Source: Streptomyces nitrosporeus (GTDB taxonomy: Bacteria; Actinomycetota; Actinomycetes; Streptomycetales; Streptomycetaceae). Taken from it: a stretch of 64,000 nucleotides of DNA. Location: positions 4,340,001 to 4,404,000 of the forward strand of contig NZ_CP023702.1 of NCBI RefSeq assembly GCF_008704555.1, written 5' to 3'. The notes beneath the pieces are model-generated. The model was not told where the DNA came from, made no database searches, and worked only from the letters and a program-made list of their open reading frames with translations. Shown here piece by piece: positions 46,101-53,308 of the stretch. Every line of letters begins with the position of its first letter. The stretch's first letter is position 1. The position numbers and the translations under genes were made by a program.

Positions 46101-48116
46101 CGCACGGGTGATCTGGTGCGGTGGCGTGCTGATGGTGCGGTGGAGTTCCTGGGCCGTATCGATGATCAGGTCAAGGTGCGGGGGTATCGCATCGAGCTGG
46201 GAGAGATCCGGGCGGCTCTGGTCGCTCATCCCCAGGTCACCGACGCGACGGTCGTCGTCTCCGAGGACCAGCGCCTGATCGCCTACGTCGCCGGCACCAC
46301 CGACGGCCTCGCCGAGGACCTCGCGGGCAGCCTGGCCGAAGCGCTCGGGGCCTCGCTGCCCGAGTACATGGTCCCCTCCCTCTTCGTCCGGCTCGACGCC
46401 CTCCCGCTCACCGCCAACGGCAAGATCGACCGCCGCGCCCTCCCCGACCCCGACGACTCGGCCAAAGACACCTACCTGGCTCCCCGTACTCCCGCCGAGG
46501 AGCGCATCGCCGCTGTCTGGAGCCGGGTGCTGGGCATGGAGAAGGTCGGGGTCGAGGACAACTTCTTCGACCTGGGCGGCCACTCGATCAAGGCCATCGC
46601 CCTGGTGGGCGCCCTGCGCGCCGAAGGCTTCGAGGCGAATGTGCGGGACGTCTTCCAGCACCGCACCGTCGCCGGTCTGGCCACCGCGCTCACCGACACC
46701 GGACCGGGCCAGGAGGACGTGGCCGTCGCCCCGTTCGCCCAGGTGTCCGAGGAGGTCCGCACCGCGCTGCCGGCCGGCCTGGTCGACGCGTACCCGATCT
46801 CAAAGGTGCAGCTCGGCATGCTGGTCGAGATGCTCGCCGACGACGGGCTGAACAAGTACCACAACACGTCCACGTTCCGGATCAAGGATGGCCGTCCCTT
46901 CGACGCCGACGCCCTGCGGCGCGCCGGACAGACCGTCGTCGAACGGCACGAGATGCTCCGTACGTCCTTCTCACTCGATGGGTTCGACGTACCGCTCCAG
47001 CTGGTCCATCCGAGTGCCGGCATCCCGGTGACCGTACGGGATCTGCGGGGGCGGGACGCGGAGGAGTTCGCGGCGGCGCGGCAGGCGCACATCGCCTCCG
47101 AGCGGGCCGAACTGTTCGACCTCGGTGTGCCGCCGCTGCTCCGGCTCTCCGCGCTCATCGAGTCGGAGGAGGCGTGGCACCTGGGCTTCACGCACTGCCA
47201 CGCCATCACCGAGGGCTGGAGCCAGCAGTCGCTGCTGATGGAGGTGCTGGACGCCTACCACGCGTACGCCGCGGGTGGTCTGCCCGAGCGGTCCGAACCG
47301 GCAGCGGTGCGCTACGCCGACTTCATCGCTGCCGAACAGCGGTCGCTGGAGTCCGACGAGGACCGGGACTACTGGCAGGGCATCGTCGACCGTTACGCGA
47401 TGTGCGTGCTCCCCGAGGAGTGGGGCGACGGCAGCGCGGCGCCGCGTGAGGACTTCAAGCTGTCGGTGGAGTTCCGCGACATCGAGCCTGCCCTGCGGGC
47501 CCTGGCCACCTCCAGCGGTACCTCGTTCAAGGCGGTACTGCTGGCCACGCACCTGAAGGTACTGAGCACGGTGACCGGCGAACCGGCCTTCCACACCGGG
47601 GTGCTGTACAGCGCGCGCCCGGAGGTCCCGGGTGCCGAGCGGGTCTACGGCATGTACCTCAACACCCTGCCGTTCGCCCACGACCGTACGGCGAGGACCT
47701 GGCGCGAGCTGGTCCAGCAGGTGTTCGACCGCGAGGCCGAGGTGTACGGCCACCGCAGGCATCCGCTCCCCGCGGTGCAGCGGCTGGCGGGCGGGCGGCG
47801 GCTGTTCGACATCATGTACCGCTACCAGGACTTCCACCAGGTCGACACCGGCACGGTGGACGTACGGGCGGGGGCGGGTGACAGCTCCAACGAGTTCACC
47901 CTGTCGGTCGCCAACGTGCCCGGACGGCTGGTCCTGAGGGCCGTCAGCACCGGGCTGAACCGGGCGAACGCCGAGCGCCTCGCCGGGATGTACCGGGCGG
48001 TGCTCGAAGCGATGGCGGCCGACCCCGACGGGGACGTGGACGCGGCGATCCTCTCGCCGGCGGAACTGACCCAGGTGCTCCAGGACTGGAACGACACCGA
48101 GGTGGAGTGGGGATGA
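37125..48116 (+). CDS. Non-ribosomal peptide synthetase B (C-A-T-C-A-T-C-A-T-C)
   Basis: 3663 residues from a GTG 49 bp after mbtH. C1 ~52-492 with HHVACDE (~190). A1 ~506-1022, pocket by eye D-M-W-N-M-G-L-V-H-K, close to the Thr code DFWNIGMVHK. T1 ~1036-1105. C2 ~1119-1572 with CHAVLEG (~1275). A2 ~1576-2066. T2 ~2071-2146. C3 ~2156-2611 with CHPITEG (~2312). A3 ~2612-3111. T3 ~3122-3194. C4 ~3201-3657 with CHAITEG (~3356). A2 and A3 share pocket D-L-P-K-V-A-E-V-G-K with A2 of NRPS A. No epimerization domain is present. The protein ends in a C domain, so its chain passes to the A-T of NRPS C. T2 and T3 regions are also near-identical. Confidence 0.95.
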   Translation: MRRTERRSGGALSMSTGEGRTDGQTEERREELVRARLAGGRSGRRAAVVPVDRDGPLALSHGQQQMWFLSRLDPGSWEYSVPVALRLRGPLDTEVLRRGFEELVARHEILRTRYRLDGAEPVQLIDPPAPFRLPVDEVTDAAGPQEREQRARELAEAEPGRPFDLENGSPLRARLIRISVDDHLLVVVFHHVACDEWSVGLFLSELSALYGAFTEGKPSPLAPLAVQYADYAAWQHTRLAGDTLGKQLGYWRNQLAGVTPLEVPTDRRRPASRSYDGDAVPVHLGAGTAERLRALGSEHGATPFQTLLAGFQALLSRYTGRDDVQVGTVVSGRSRPELEQLIGYGINTLVLRGRWQGDPTFRDLLVGARETVLDAFDNQEYPFARLADELVPVRDMSRTPLCQVAFTMHRERTRDFRLPGVEAEALHATSRVSRFDLSLQLGESPDGSVTGTLEYSTALYDRATVERLARHFVRLVESAVAAPDTRLSRLTMLDESDLAVLLDEPRFFDAPERCVHQLVEEQAAIRPDATALVFGSERLSYAGLNARANRLAHHLRALGAGPGSLVGVSMDRDLDLVPALLAVLKSGAGYLPLDPEHPADRIGYSLADAGARIVVTTSAYAAHLGEVAEGTLVVLDAPETAAALEAAPDGNPVSGAVPEDIVYTIYTSGSTGRPKGVGLSHTNVLRLFTASEEHFGFDEQDTWTLFHSYAFDMSVWEIWGALMHGGRLVVVPADVARAPEEYLRLLAEHQVTALNQTPSAFRSLVSLAADGNALVDELAVRVVMFGGERLDIPGLAPWVARRGLDRTQLVNLYGITETCVHTTYHLLTEADLAADTGNAIGRPLRDLQVHLFGPHGELVPVGVPGEIHVGGPGVARMYLNRPALTAERFVPDPYGKPGTRLYRSGDLASRRPDGSLDYLGRIDHQVKIRGHRIELGEIKAALLTHARVRDAVVVAREDTPGDRRLVAYVVPTGDAVAAPSELRTLLARTLPDYMIPTAFLVVGKIPLTVNGKLDQAALPAPDRSALGVETTHVAPRTAAEEEMTAVWREVLGVEQVGVEDNFFDLGGDSLRAVALVGALRDSEYDVTVRDVFEYRTPAELVAFITGRPAPAQAAPPVEPFSLLAREDLDRLPAGLVDAYPLAQVQLGMVVEMLADDGRNHYHNSTCFRILDDQPFDRARLQRCVDLVLARHEILRSSFAIEGYSVPLQLVHPATDVVSPVGARDLTGLDGDAVEASLRAFMAQERTQLFDLTAPPLIRFTGHACDDGSWWLTLTECHAVLEGWSHHSLLMELATTYRALRDGTPVEEPAPAAVRYADFVAAELTSLAGEEDRAYWQTVLEDNAAFEIPAGWGDDPATTPRGLHRSWVPYHDLETGLRTLAAKAKVPIKSVLHAVHLKVMSQLTPEESFFTGLVTNARPEAVGAERVYGVYLNPLPFAFTRGAATWLDLVRQVFDQEIEVWPHRRYPLGVMQRELGGGERLVNVRFSYQNFRQVDQDVVDYPATIDDSPTEFPLGVSTRAGFMVITANRHFIGREGTDRLAAMYRAVLESMAGDVEGDAREVFLPGGERERVLTGWNDSGVVVPEVSVSELVGRWAVESPDEVAVAAGGRVLSFGELDGRANRLAHRLVAAGVGVESSVAVLLDRSVDLVVALLAVWRAGGGFVPLDPVLPVGRVAGMVADARVSVAVTSADYADRFDVDVVRVDDADLSSYPSSPPPLSVDLDGVAYTVFTSGSTGRPKGVQVSHRGLVNHVDWAVRELVGSGSGGAPVFSSVAFDLVVPNVWAPLVAGQRVWLWDGELTELGAAVVEAGPFAFMKLTPGHLEVLSGQLSDDQVSALVPRVVVAGEALPGALVERWRVLLGDGQVVNEYGPTEATVGTCVFPLTGAHEGVVPIGRPLPNMVMRVLDGGLRPVPVGAVGELFVGGVGVARGYAFRPGVTAERFLPDPYGPAGARLYRTGDLVRWRADGAVEFLGRIDDQVKVRGYRIELGEVRAALVAHPQVTDATVVVSEDQRLIAYVAGTTDDLAEALGSSLPDYMVPSVFVRLDALPLTANGKIDRRALPDPEGSAEDTYVAPRTPTEVRIAAVWSGVLGVERVGVEDNFFDLGGHSIKAIALVGALRAEGFEANVRDVFQHRTVAGLATALTDTEPVTGSAVVAPFALVAPEDRAKLPAGLVDAYPLAQVQLGMLVEMLADDGLNKYHNTTAFRIKDGRPFDADALRRAGQAVVDRHEMLRASFDLEGFTVPLQLIHASADIPVTVHDLRSLDAGQQAEARKAHIVSERAETFDLSRAPLLRISALIESDEAWWLSVSVCHPITEGWSHRTLLSDVVEGYLRIRAGEALPDVDVPEVRYADFVAAELASLESEEDRSYWRDVLSTHAKFELPSGWGDAEPGRTANTVRVPLGDLTAALRAAASSTETSLKAVLHAAHLKVMSQLTAEESFCTGLVSSGRPEVVGAERVYGMYLNTVPFAYERGARTWRELIRQVFDQEGALWPHRRFPMPVMQRELGDGTRLLDVRFSYLDLADAQAESDLVDADSGDGEGATEFGLAVAARGSGLLLTVNPRILGESGAQRLAAMYRAVLESMAGDVEGDAREVFLPGGERERVLTGWNDSGVVVPEVSVSELVGRWAVESPDEVAVAAGGRVLSFGELDGRANRLAHRLVAAGVGVESSVAVLLDRSVDLVVALLAVWRAGGGFVPLDPVLPVGRVAGMVADARVSVAVTSADYADRFPGVSVVLVDEDVSLFPGSAPVVSPDLDGVAYTVFTSGSTGRPKGVQVSHRGLVNHVDWAVRELVGSGSGGAPVFSSVAFDLVVPNVWAPLVAGQRVWLWDGELTELGAAVVEAGPFAFMKLTPGHLEVLSGQLSDGEISALVPRVVVAGEALPGALVERWRVLLGDGQVVNEYGPTEATVGTCVFPLSGAHEGVVPIGRPLPNMVMRVLDGGLRPVPVGAVGELFVGGVGVARGYAFRPGVTAERFLPDPFGAPGARLYRTGDLVRWRADGAVEFLGRIDDQVKVRGYRIELGEIRAALVAHPQVTDATVVVSEDQRLIAYVAGTTDGLAEDLAGSLAEALGASLPEYMVPSLFVRLDALPLTANGKIDRRALPDPDDSAKDTYLAPRTPAEERIAAVWSRVLGMEKVGVEDNFFDLGGHSIKAIALVGALRAEGFEANVRDVFQHRTVAGLATALTDTGPGQEDVAVAPFAQVSEEVRTALPAGLVDAYPISKVQLGMLVEMLADDGLNKYHNTSTFRIKDGRPFDADALRRAGQTVVERHEMLRTSFSLDGFDVPLQLVHPSAGIPVTVRDLRGRDAEEFAAARQAHIASERAELFDLGVPPLLRLSALIESEEAWHLGFTHCHAITEGWSQQSLLMEVLDAYHAYAAGGLPERSEPAAVRYADFIAAEQRSLESDEDRDYWQGIVDRYAMCVLPEEWGDGSAAPREDFKLSVEFRDIEPALRALATSSGTSFKAVLLATHLKVLSTVTGEPAFHTGVLYSARPEVPGAERVYGMYLNTLPFAHDRTARTWRELVQQVFDREAEVYGHRRHPLPAVQRLAGGRRLFDIMYRYQDFHQVDTGTVDVRAGAGDSSNEFTLSVANVPGRLVLRAVSTGLNRANAERLAGMYRAVLEAMAADPDGDVDAAILSPAELTQVLQDWNDTEVEWG
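41847..43318 (+). repeat. A-domain cassette copy 2 (1472 bp)
   Basis: Differs from copies 1 and 3 by a 24-bp deletion near the end and a changed loop (DVDVVRVDDADLSSYP). Identity with copy 3 starts ~110 bp further upstream, at about 41736, inside the C-domain end. Confidence 0.95.
44958..46453 (+). repeat. A-domain cassette copy 3 (1496 bp)
   Basis: Same length as copy 1 and shares some blocks only with copy 1 and others only with copy 2, a mosaic expected from gene conversion. Confidence 0.95.
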
Positions 48117-51058
48117 GCAGATACGTCCACGAGGTGTTCGAGGCGACAGCCGCGGAACACCCTGACACCGTGGCGGTGCGGACGGGCACCACGTCCCTGA
48201 CGTACCGGGAGCTCGACGCACGGGCCAACCGCCTCGCGCACCAGCTGCGCGGGGCGGGGGTGGGGCCGGAGTCCGTCGTCGGTGTGCTGCTGAACCGGGG
48301 GCCGGACACCCTGCCCTGCCTGCTCGGGATCTGGAAGGCCGGCGGTTCCCACCTGCCTCTGGACGCTGGGCTCCCGGCGGACCGGCTGACCTACATGCTC
48401 GGTGCGGCGGGCGCCCGGCTGATCGTGACGCAGGGCGGCCTGGAGGAACGGCTCGCGGGCGGGTACGACGGCGGGGTCGTGGACCTCGACCGTGACCGGG
48501 CCCTGATCGAGGGCCGTCCGGCCACCCCGGTCGACGGCCCGCAGGAGCGGGACCCGAAGGACCCCGCCCGGCGGCACCGGCTCGCGTACACGCTGTTCAC
48601 GTCCGGTTCCACCGGGCGTCCCAAGGGGGTGCAGATCGCGCACTCCTCCCTGCTGAACGTGCTGTTCTCGATGCGGGAGCGGTACGGGGCGGGCCCGGGG
48701 CACCGCTGGCTGGCGCCCACCTCGCTGTCCTTCGACATCTCGACGACCGAGCTCTACCTGCCGCTGATCACCGGCGGCCGGGTGGTCCTGGCCGACGACG
48801 AGGAGGCGCACGACCCGTCCGCCCGGCTGCGGCTGATCGAGAGCGCCGGGATCACCCACGCCCAGGCGACCCCGGCGGGCTGGAAACTCCTCCTCGCCGC
48901 CGGGCTCGGCCGCACCCCGCTCACCGCCATCGCCGGGGGCGAGGACCTTCCGCCGGCCCTGGCCCGCGACCTGGCCCGCAGGGTGGACCGGCTGGTCAAC
49001 CAGTACGGGCCGACGGAGGCGACCGTGTGGTCCACCGCCTGGGAGGTCGAGCCGGACGCCGGCAGCGTGCCGATCGGGCGCCCCATCCACAACTACCGGG
49101 CGTACGTCCTGGACGCCGCCCAGCGGCCCGTACCGGTCGGGGTGGCCGGTGAGCTGTACATCGCGGGGGCCGGGGTGGCCCGGGGGTACGTGGGCCGGCC
49201 GTCGCTGACCGCCGAACGGTTCCTGCCGGAGCCCTTCGGCGGGCCGCCCGGCTCGCGGATGTACCGGACGGGCGACCTGGCCAGGTTCCGTGCGGACGGG
49301 CAGCTGGAGTGCCTCGGCCGGATCGACAACCAGGTGAAGATCCGCGGCTACCGCATCGAGCCGGGGGAGATCGAGGAGGTCCTGCTCGCGCACCCCGCGG
49401 TCCGGGACGCCACGGTCCTCGCCCGTGAGGACGGCAACGGCGAGAAGGTCCTCGTCGCCTACGCGGTCACCGCGGGGACCACGGACCAGGCCGGACTGCG
49501 GGCCCACCTGGCCGCCGCGCTGCCCTCCTACATGGTGCCCGCCGCGTTCGTCCTGCTCGACGCGATGCCGCTCAACGCGTCCGGCAAGGTCGACCGGAAG
49601 GCGCTGCCCGCGCCCGGCCGTGCGGCGCTGGGCGCCGGCCGGGAGTACACGGCGCCCCGCACCAGGACCGAACGGCTGCTGGTGGAGGTCTGCGCCGAGG
49701 TCCTCGGAGTGCCCGGCGTGGGCGTACGGGACAGGCTGCTCGACCTGGGCGCCGACTCGATGCGCATCGTCCATGTGATGGCCGCCGCCCGGAAGAAGGG
49801 GCTCGGCGTCACCCTGCGGATGCTGCTGGACAGCGAGACCGTCGAAGACCTCGCGCAGACCGTCGACGGCATCCGGGACGGACACGACACCCAGGACACC
49901 CAGGACACGCACGGCAGGCAGGACACACAGAACACGTACGGCACGCGGGGCGCCCCGGAGCCGCAGGGCGGCGCCCCGGACGTGGCGGACGGCGGTCAGG
50001 ACACCGACAGAGGGGCGAGCAGGCCGATGACATCCGCGCTCACACCGGCACGGCAGGCCGGGCCCGACGTGGCCGGGGCGATGGAAGCGCACCGGATACC
50101 GGGGGCCGCGGTCGCGCTCCTCCAGGACGGCCGGCTGGTCGGGGTGCAGGTCCACGGCGTCCGGGCCGCCGACACCGGCGCCCCCGTGACGCTGCGGACC
50201 CGGTTCCAGGCGGGCTCGATCAGCAAGCACGTCACGGCCTTCGCCGCGCTGCGCCTCGTCGACCAGGGCGTGCTGCGCCTCGACGAGGACATCGCGGAGC
50301 ACCTCACCGGCCGCCCCGTGCCCCGGACCGCTGCCGGGTCCCGGCTGACCCTGCGTCACCTGCTGTCCAACACCGCAGGACTCTCGCAGACCCCGGCCAC
50401 CTGGTGGCGCCCCGGAGAGGACATGCCGAAGCTGTCCGCCGTACTGGACGAGGTGTGGGCCGAACACGAGCCCGGCGCGCTCTTCCGCAAGGCGGGCAGC
50501 CAGTGGGCCCTGCTGGAACAGCTGCTGACCGATGTGACGGGACAGGACTTCCAGGAGCTGGCCACCGGTCTCGTCCTCCGGCCGCTGGACATGCGGGACA
50601 GCACCTTCCTGGCGCCCGGGGACCCGCACGCCGCCGGCCAGGACATAGCGACCGGACACGACCAGCACGGCCGGGCGCTGCTCGACGGTTACCGGGTACG
50701 CCCGGTGCTCGCAGGCAGCGGGCTGTGGTCCACAGCCGTCGACCTCGCCCAGCTGGCCGTGGAGATCCGCCAGGCCCATCTGGGCTTCTCGGACCTCCTG
50801 TCCGCGAAGTCCGCCGCCCTCATGCTCACGGAGGCGTTCCCCGGCAGCTTCTACGGCCTGGGCACCGTGGTGGACGGCTCGATGACGGACCTGGAGTTCG
50901 GGCACGGCGGCCAGACCGCCGGATACCGGGCCCTGACCTCGCTGCGACTGCGCTCCGGTAACGGCTGCGTGGTCCTCACCAACTCCGACAACGGCAAGCA
51001 GGCCCACAAGGCCGTGGCGGCCTTCCTCGGCCGTGAACTGGACGTCGCCACAGGCTGA
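48113..51058 (+). CDS. Non-ribosomal peptide synthetase C (A-T-PBP-like thioesterase)
   Basis: 981 residues from an ATG overlapping the NRPS B stop (ATGA). A ~1-500: FTSGSTGRPKG, pocket by eye D-I-T-Q-I-G-Q-V-W-K, nearest to Gly codes (DILQLGLIWK). T ~515-590 (LDLGADSMRIV). A low-complexity DTQDTQDTHGRQ linker ~600-640. C-terminal ~645-975: a serine hydrolase of the beta-lactamase/PBP fold, with SxxK in GSISKHVTA (~702), LLSNTAGLSQTP and HGGQTAGY. PBP-type thioesterases such as SurE macrocyclize peptides; here it is fused in cis. The Tyr of the usual YxN motif is not evident (KAGSQWALLEQ). Confidence 0.93.
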   Translation: MSRYVHEVFEATAAEHPDTVAVRTGTTSLTYRELDARANRLAHQLRGAGVGPESVVGVLLNRGPDTLPCLLGIWKAGGSHLPLDAGLPADRLTYMLGAAGARLIVTQGGLEERLAGGYDGGVVDLDRDRALIEGRPATPVDGPQERDPKDPARRHRLAYTLFTSGSTGRPKGVQIAHSSLLNVLFSMRERYGAGPGHRWLAPTSLSFDISTTELYLPLITGGRVVLADDEEAHDPSARLRLIESAGITHAQATPAGWKLLLAAGLGRTPLTAIAGGEDLPPALARDLARRVDRLVNQYGPTEATVWSTAWEVEPDAGSVPIGRPIHNYRAYVLDAAQRPVPVGVAGELYIAGAGVARGYVGRPSLTAERFLPEPFGGPPGSRMYRTGDLARFRADGQLECLGRIDNQVKIRGYRIEPGEIEEVLLAHPAVRDATVLAREDGNGEKVLVAYAVTAGTTDQAGLRAHLAAALPSYMVPAAFVLLDAMPLNASGKVDRKALPAPGRAALGAGREYTAPRTRTERLLVEVCAEVLGVPGVGVRDRLLDLGADSMRIVHVMAAARKKGLGVTLRMLLDSETVEDLAQTVDGIRDGHDTQDTQDTHGRQDTQNTYGTRGAPEPQGGAPDVADGGQDTDRGASRPMTSALTPARQAGPDVAGAMEAHRIPGAAVALLQDGRLVGVQVHGVRAADTGAPVTLRTRFQAGSISKHVTAFAALRLVDQGVLRLDEDIAEHLTGRPVPRTAAGSRLTLRHLLSNTAGLSQTPATWWRPGEDMPKLSAVLDEVWAEHEPGALFRKAGSQWALLEQLLTDVTGQDFQELATGLVLRPLDMRDSTFLAPGDPHAAGQDIATGHDQHGRALLDGYRVRPVLAGSGLWSTAVDLAQLAVEIRQAHLGFSDLLSAKSAALMLTEAFPGSFYGLGTVVDGSMTDLEFGHGGQTAGYRALTSLRLRSGNGCVVLTNSDNGKQAHKAVAAFLGRELDVATG

Positions 51059-51120
51059 CCCACACCCGCAGCCCGGCACACACCAGGAGGCCGTCCCGGA
51101 CCGGAGGACAAGGGGCACGG

Positions 51121-51285
51121 GGTGGCCTCCGGGCGTGTGCCCCCGGCCGTACCACCGGGCCCGGGGAAACCTTCCGCCCGTGTCCCCGCCCCCGTACCAC
51201 CGGGCACGGGACAACCTCCCCGCCCCCCGTCCCACCAGGCACGGGACAGCCTCCCCGCCCATGTCCCCGGCCCCGTCCGCCGGGC
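51121..51285. repeat. Imperfect ~33-47 bp tandem repeats
   Basis: CCGTACCACCGGGC / CCCGTCCCACCAGGCACGGG blocks and CCTCCCCGCC blocks alternate four times in the gap between NRPS C and the first SARP gene. No gene in 51059-51384; the regulator's promoter must lie in the last ~80 bp, which is less GC-rich. Confidence 0.75.
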
Positions 51286-51384
51286 GCGGGAGGCGGTGTT
51301 ACCGAACGGATAACCCGTGAATAAGCGCCCCGCATAGCTTCTGCGACGAGCATTCGTTCGCATTAGCCAGACGGGGGGTGCCGA

Positions 51385-53229
51385 ATGGACTTCCGAGTCC
51401 TCGGCCCGGTTGAAGCTCACAAGGACGGCACGCGCGTGGCGCTGTCCGGCTCCAAGATCCACACCGTACTCGCGGCCCTGCTGCTCGCCCGCGGCCGTGT
51501 GGTGTCCGACTCCAGACTCAACACACTCCTGTGGGGATGGGAGCCGCCGGCGACCTCCGGCGCCCAGATCTACACGTACATGTCCAGGCTCCGCAAACTG
51601 CTCGGCGACGAGGTCGGGATCGAGCGCCGCCAGCCCGGCTACCTGCTCCGGGCACCGCACAGCACCGTCGATCTCCTGGAGTTCGAACGGCTCGACACGC
51701 TGGGGCGCGCGGCCCTGCGCCGCAAGCGCTTCGGGGAGGCCGGTTCGCTGCTGACCCAGGCACTCGGGCACTGGCGGGGGACCGCCCTCGCCAACGTCAC
51801 CGAGCACCTCGCGGACGCCGAACTCCCGCAGCTGGAGGAGGCGAGGATGCACACCCTGGAGAGCCGGATCGAAGCGGACCTGGCGCTCGGCCGGCACGAG
51901 CAGCTGACCGCCGAACTCACCGGCCTCGTCGCCCGGCACCCGCTCCGGGAGAAACTGCGCGCCCAGCTGATGACGGCGTACTACCGCGGCGGGCGCCAGA
52001 GCGACGCCCTGCAGAGCTACTACGAGGGCCGCAGCCTGCTCGCCGACCAGCTGGGCGTCGACCCCGGCGAGGACCTCGGCTCGACCTACGCGGCCGTACT
52101 CGCCGGGCGGAGCGGCCCCGGGCCGGGCAGCACCGCGAGCCGGAGGCCCGCCCCGTCCGCCTACGCCGACGAGGACGCCCCCTCGATGCTGCCGGCCCAG
52201 ACCACGGAGTTCGTCGGCCGGGGCACCGAACTGGCCGCCCTGCGCGCCCAGCTCGCCGAACCGGCCGGCGGCCGGGGCCCGCGCCACCTGCTCGTCACGG
52301 GCATGGCGGGGGTGGGCAAGACGGCCCTGGCCGTGCACGCCGCGCACCTGAGCGCCGCCCACTACCCCGACGGCTGCCTCTTCGCCGAACTGACCGGACC
52401 CGACGGGCAGCCGAGACAGCCCGCCGACGTCCTCACCGGGCTGCTGAGAGGACTGGGTGAGCACGTCTCCGGCGGGCAGGACGGCCCCGCGGAGACGGAC
52501 GAGCTGCTGCGCCGGTACCGGGCGCGGACAGCGGGCAGGCGGCTCCTGGTGGTCCTGGACGGGGCGGTCAACAGCCGCCGGCTCGACCCGCTGCTCGCCG
52601 GATCACCCGACGCGGTCGTACTGATCACCAGCCGCGCCCGGCTGCCCCAGGTGACAGGGGCGCGGACGACGGCGCTCGCCCCGCTCGGTGACGGTGCCGC
52701 CTTCGACCTGCTGGCCGCCTCGGCCGGACGGGCCCGCCTGCTCGCCGAACCCGACGCCGCCGATGACGTCCTCGCCTACTGCGGAGGGCTGCCGCTCGCC
52801 CTGCGCGTCACCGGGAGCCGGCTCGCGGCACGGCCCTACTGGCCGGTGGCCCGGCTCGCCGAACGGCTGGCCGACCCCGGGAGCCGGCTGGCGGAACTGG
52901 CCTTCGCCGGAGTGGACGTGGCCGGCGCACTGATGCCGTCACTGGAACAGTTACCGGAATCCGGCCGGGCCCGGGCCACCCTGGTCCAGCTCGCGGACAT
53001 CGGGGCGGAGTCCTTCCCCGCGCAGCGCGCGGCAGCCTGCCTGCGGACCCGGGAGGCGGCGGCGGAACAGCTCCTCGAACAGCTGGTGGACGGCGCCCTG
53101 CTGGACATCTGCGGGGTGGACCGCCAGGGCCGCCCGCTCTATCGCTTCCACGAACTCGTGCTGCTCCTGGCGCGGTCGCTGAAGGACGCCCCCCGGCAGA
53201 GCCGGCGCGAACCCACCGGTGCCCGCTGA
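51385..53229 (+). CDS. SARP-family regulator with NB-ARC ATPase domain, contains a TTA codon
   Basis: 614 residues. OmpR-type winged helix ~1-95 (MDFRVLGPVEAHKDGTRVAL, LLARGRVVSDSRLNTLLWG), bacterial transcriptional activation domain ~100-245, and an NB-ARC/STAND ATPase ~270-600 with Walker A TGMAGVGKTAL (~309) and a GLPLALRV motif. SARPs activate antibiotic clusters by binding heptamer repeats near -10; boxes of this type stand before three transcripts here. Codon 523 (52951-52953) is TTA, so synthesis should require bldA. Shorter than AfsR: no TPR domain at the end. Confidence 0.92.
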   Translation: MDFRVLGPVEAHKDGTRVALSGSKIHTVLAALLLARGRVVSDSRLNTLLWGWEPPATSGAQIYTYMSRLRKLLGDEVGIERRQPGYLLRAPHSTVDLLEFERLDTLGRAALRRKRFGEAGSLLTQALGHWRGTALANVTEHLADAELPQLEEARMHTLESRIEADLALGRHEQLTAELTGLVARHPLREKLRAQLMTAYYRGGRQSDALQSYYEGRSLLADQLGVDPGEDLGSTYAAVLAGRSGPGPGSTASRRPAPSAYADEDAPSMLPAQTTEFVGRGTELAALRAQLAEPAGGRGPRHLLVTGMAGVGKTALAVHAAHLSAAHYPDGCLFAELTGPDGQPRQPADVLTGLLRGLGEHVSGGQDGPAETDELLRRYRARTAGRRLLVVLDGAVNSRRLDPLLAGSPDAVVLITSRARLPQVTGARTTALAPLGDGAAFDLLAASAGRARLLAEPDAADDVLAYCGGLPLALRVTGSRLAARPYWPVARLAERLADPGSRLAELAFAGVDVAGALMPSLEQLPESGRARATLVQLADIGAESFPAQRAAACLRTREAAAEQLLEQLVDGALLDICGVDRQGRPLYRFHELVLLLARSLKDAPRQSRREPTGAR

Positions 53230-53308
53230 GACCCTGGCACCGGCCCCCGGTGCACCCGCCCCCGTGAGGCGCGCCGCCGCCGGGGCGGCCCCGGGCCGCA
53301 CGCGGACG

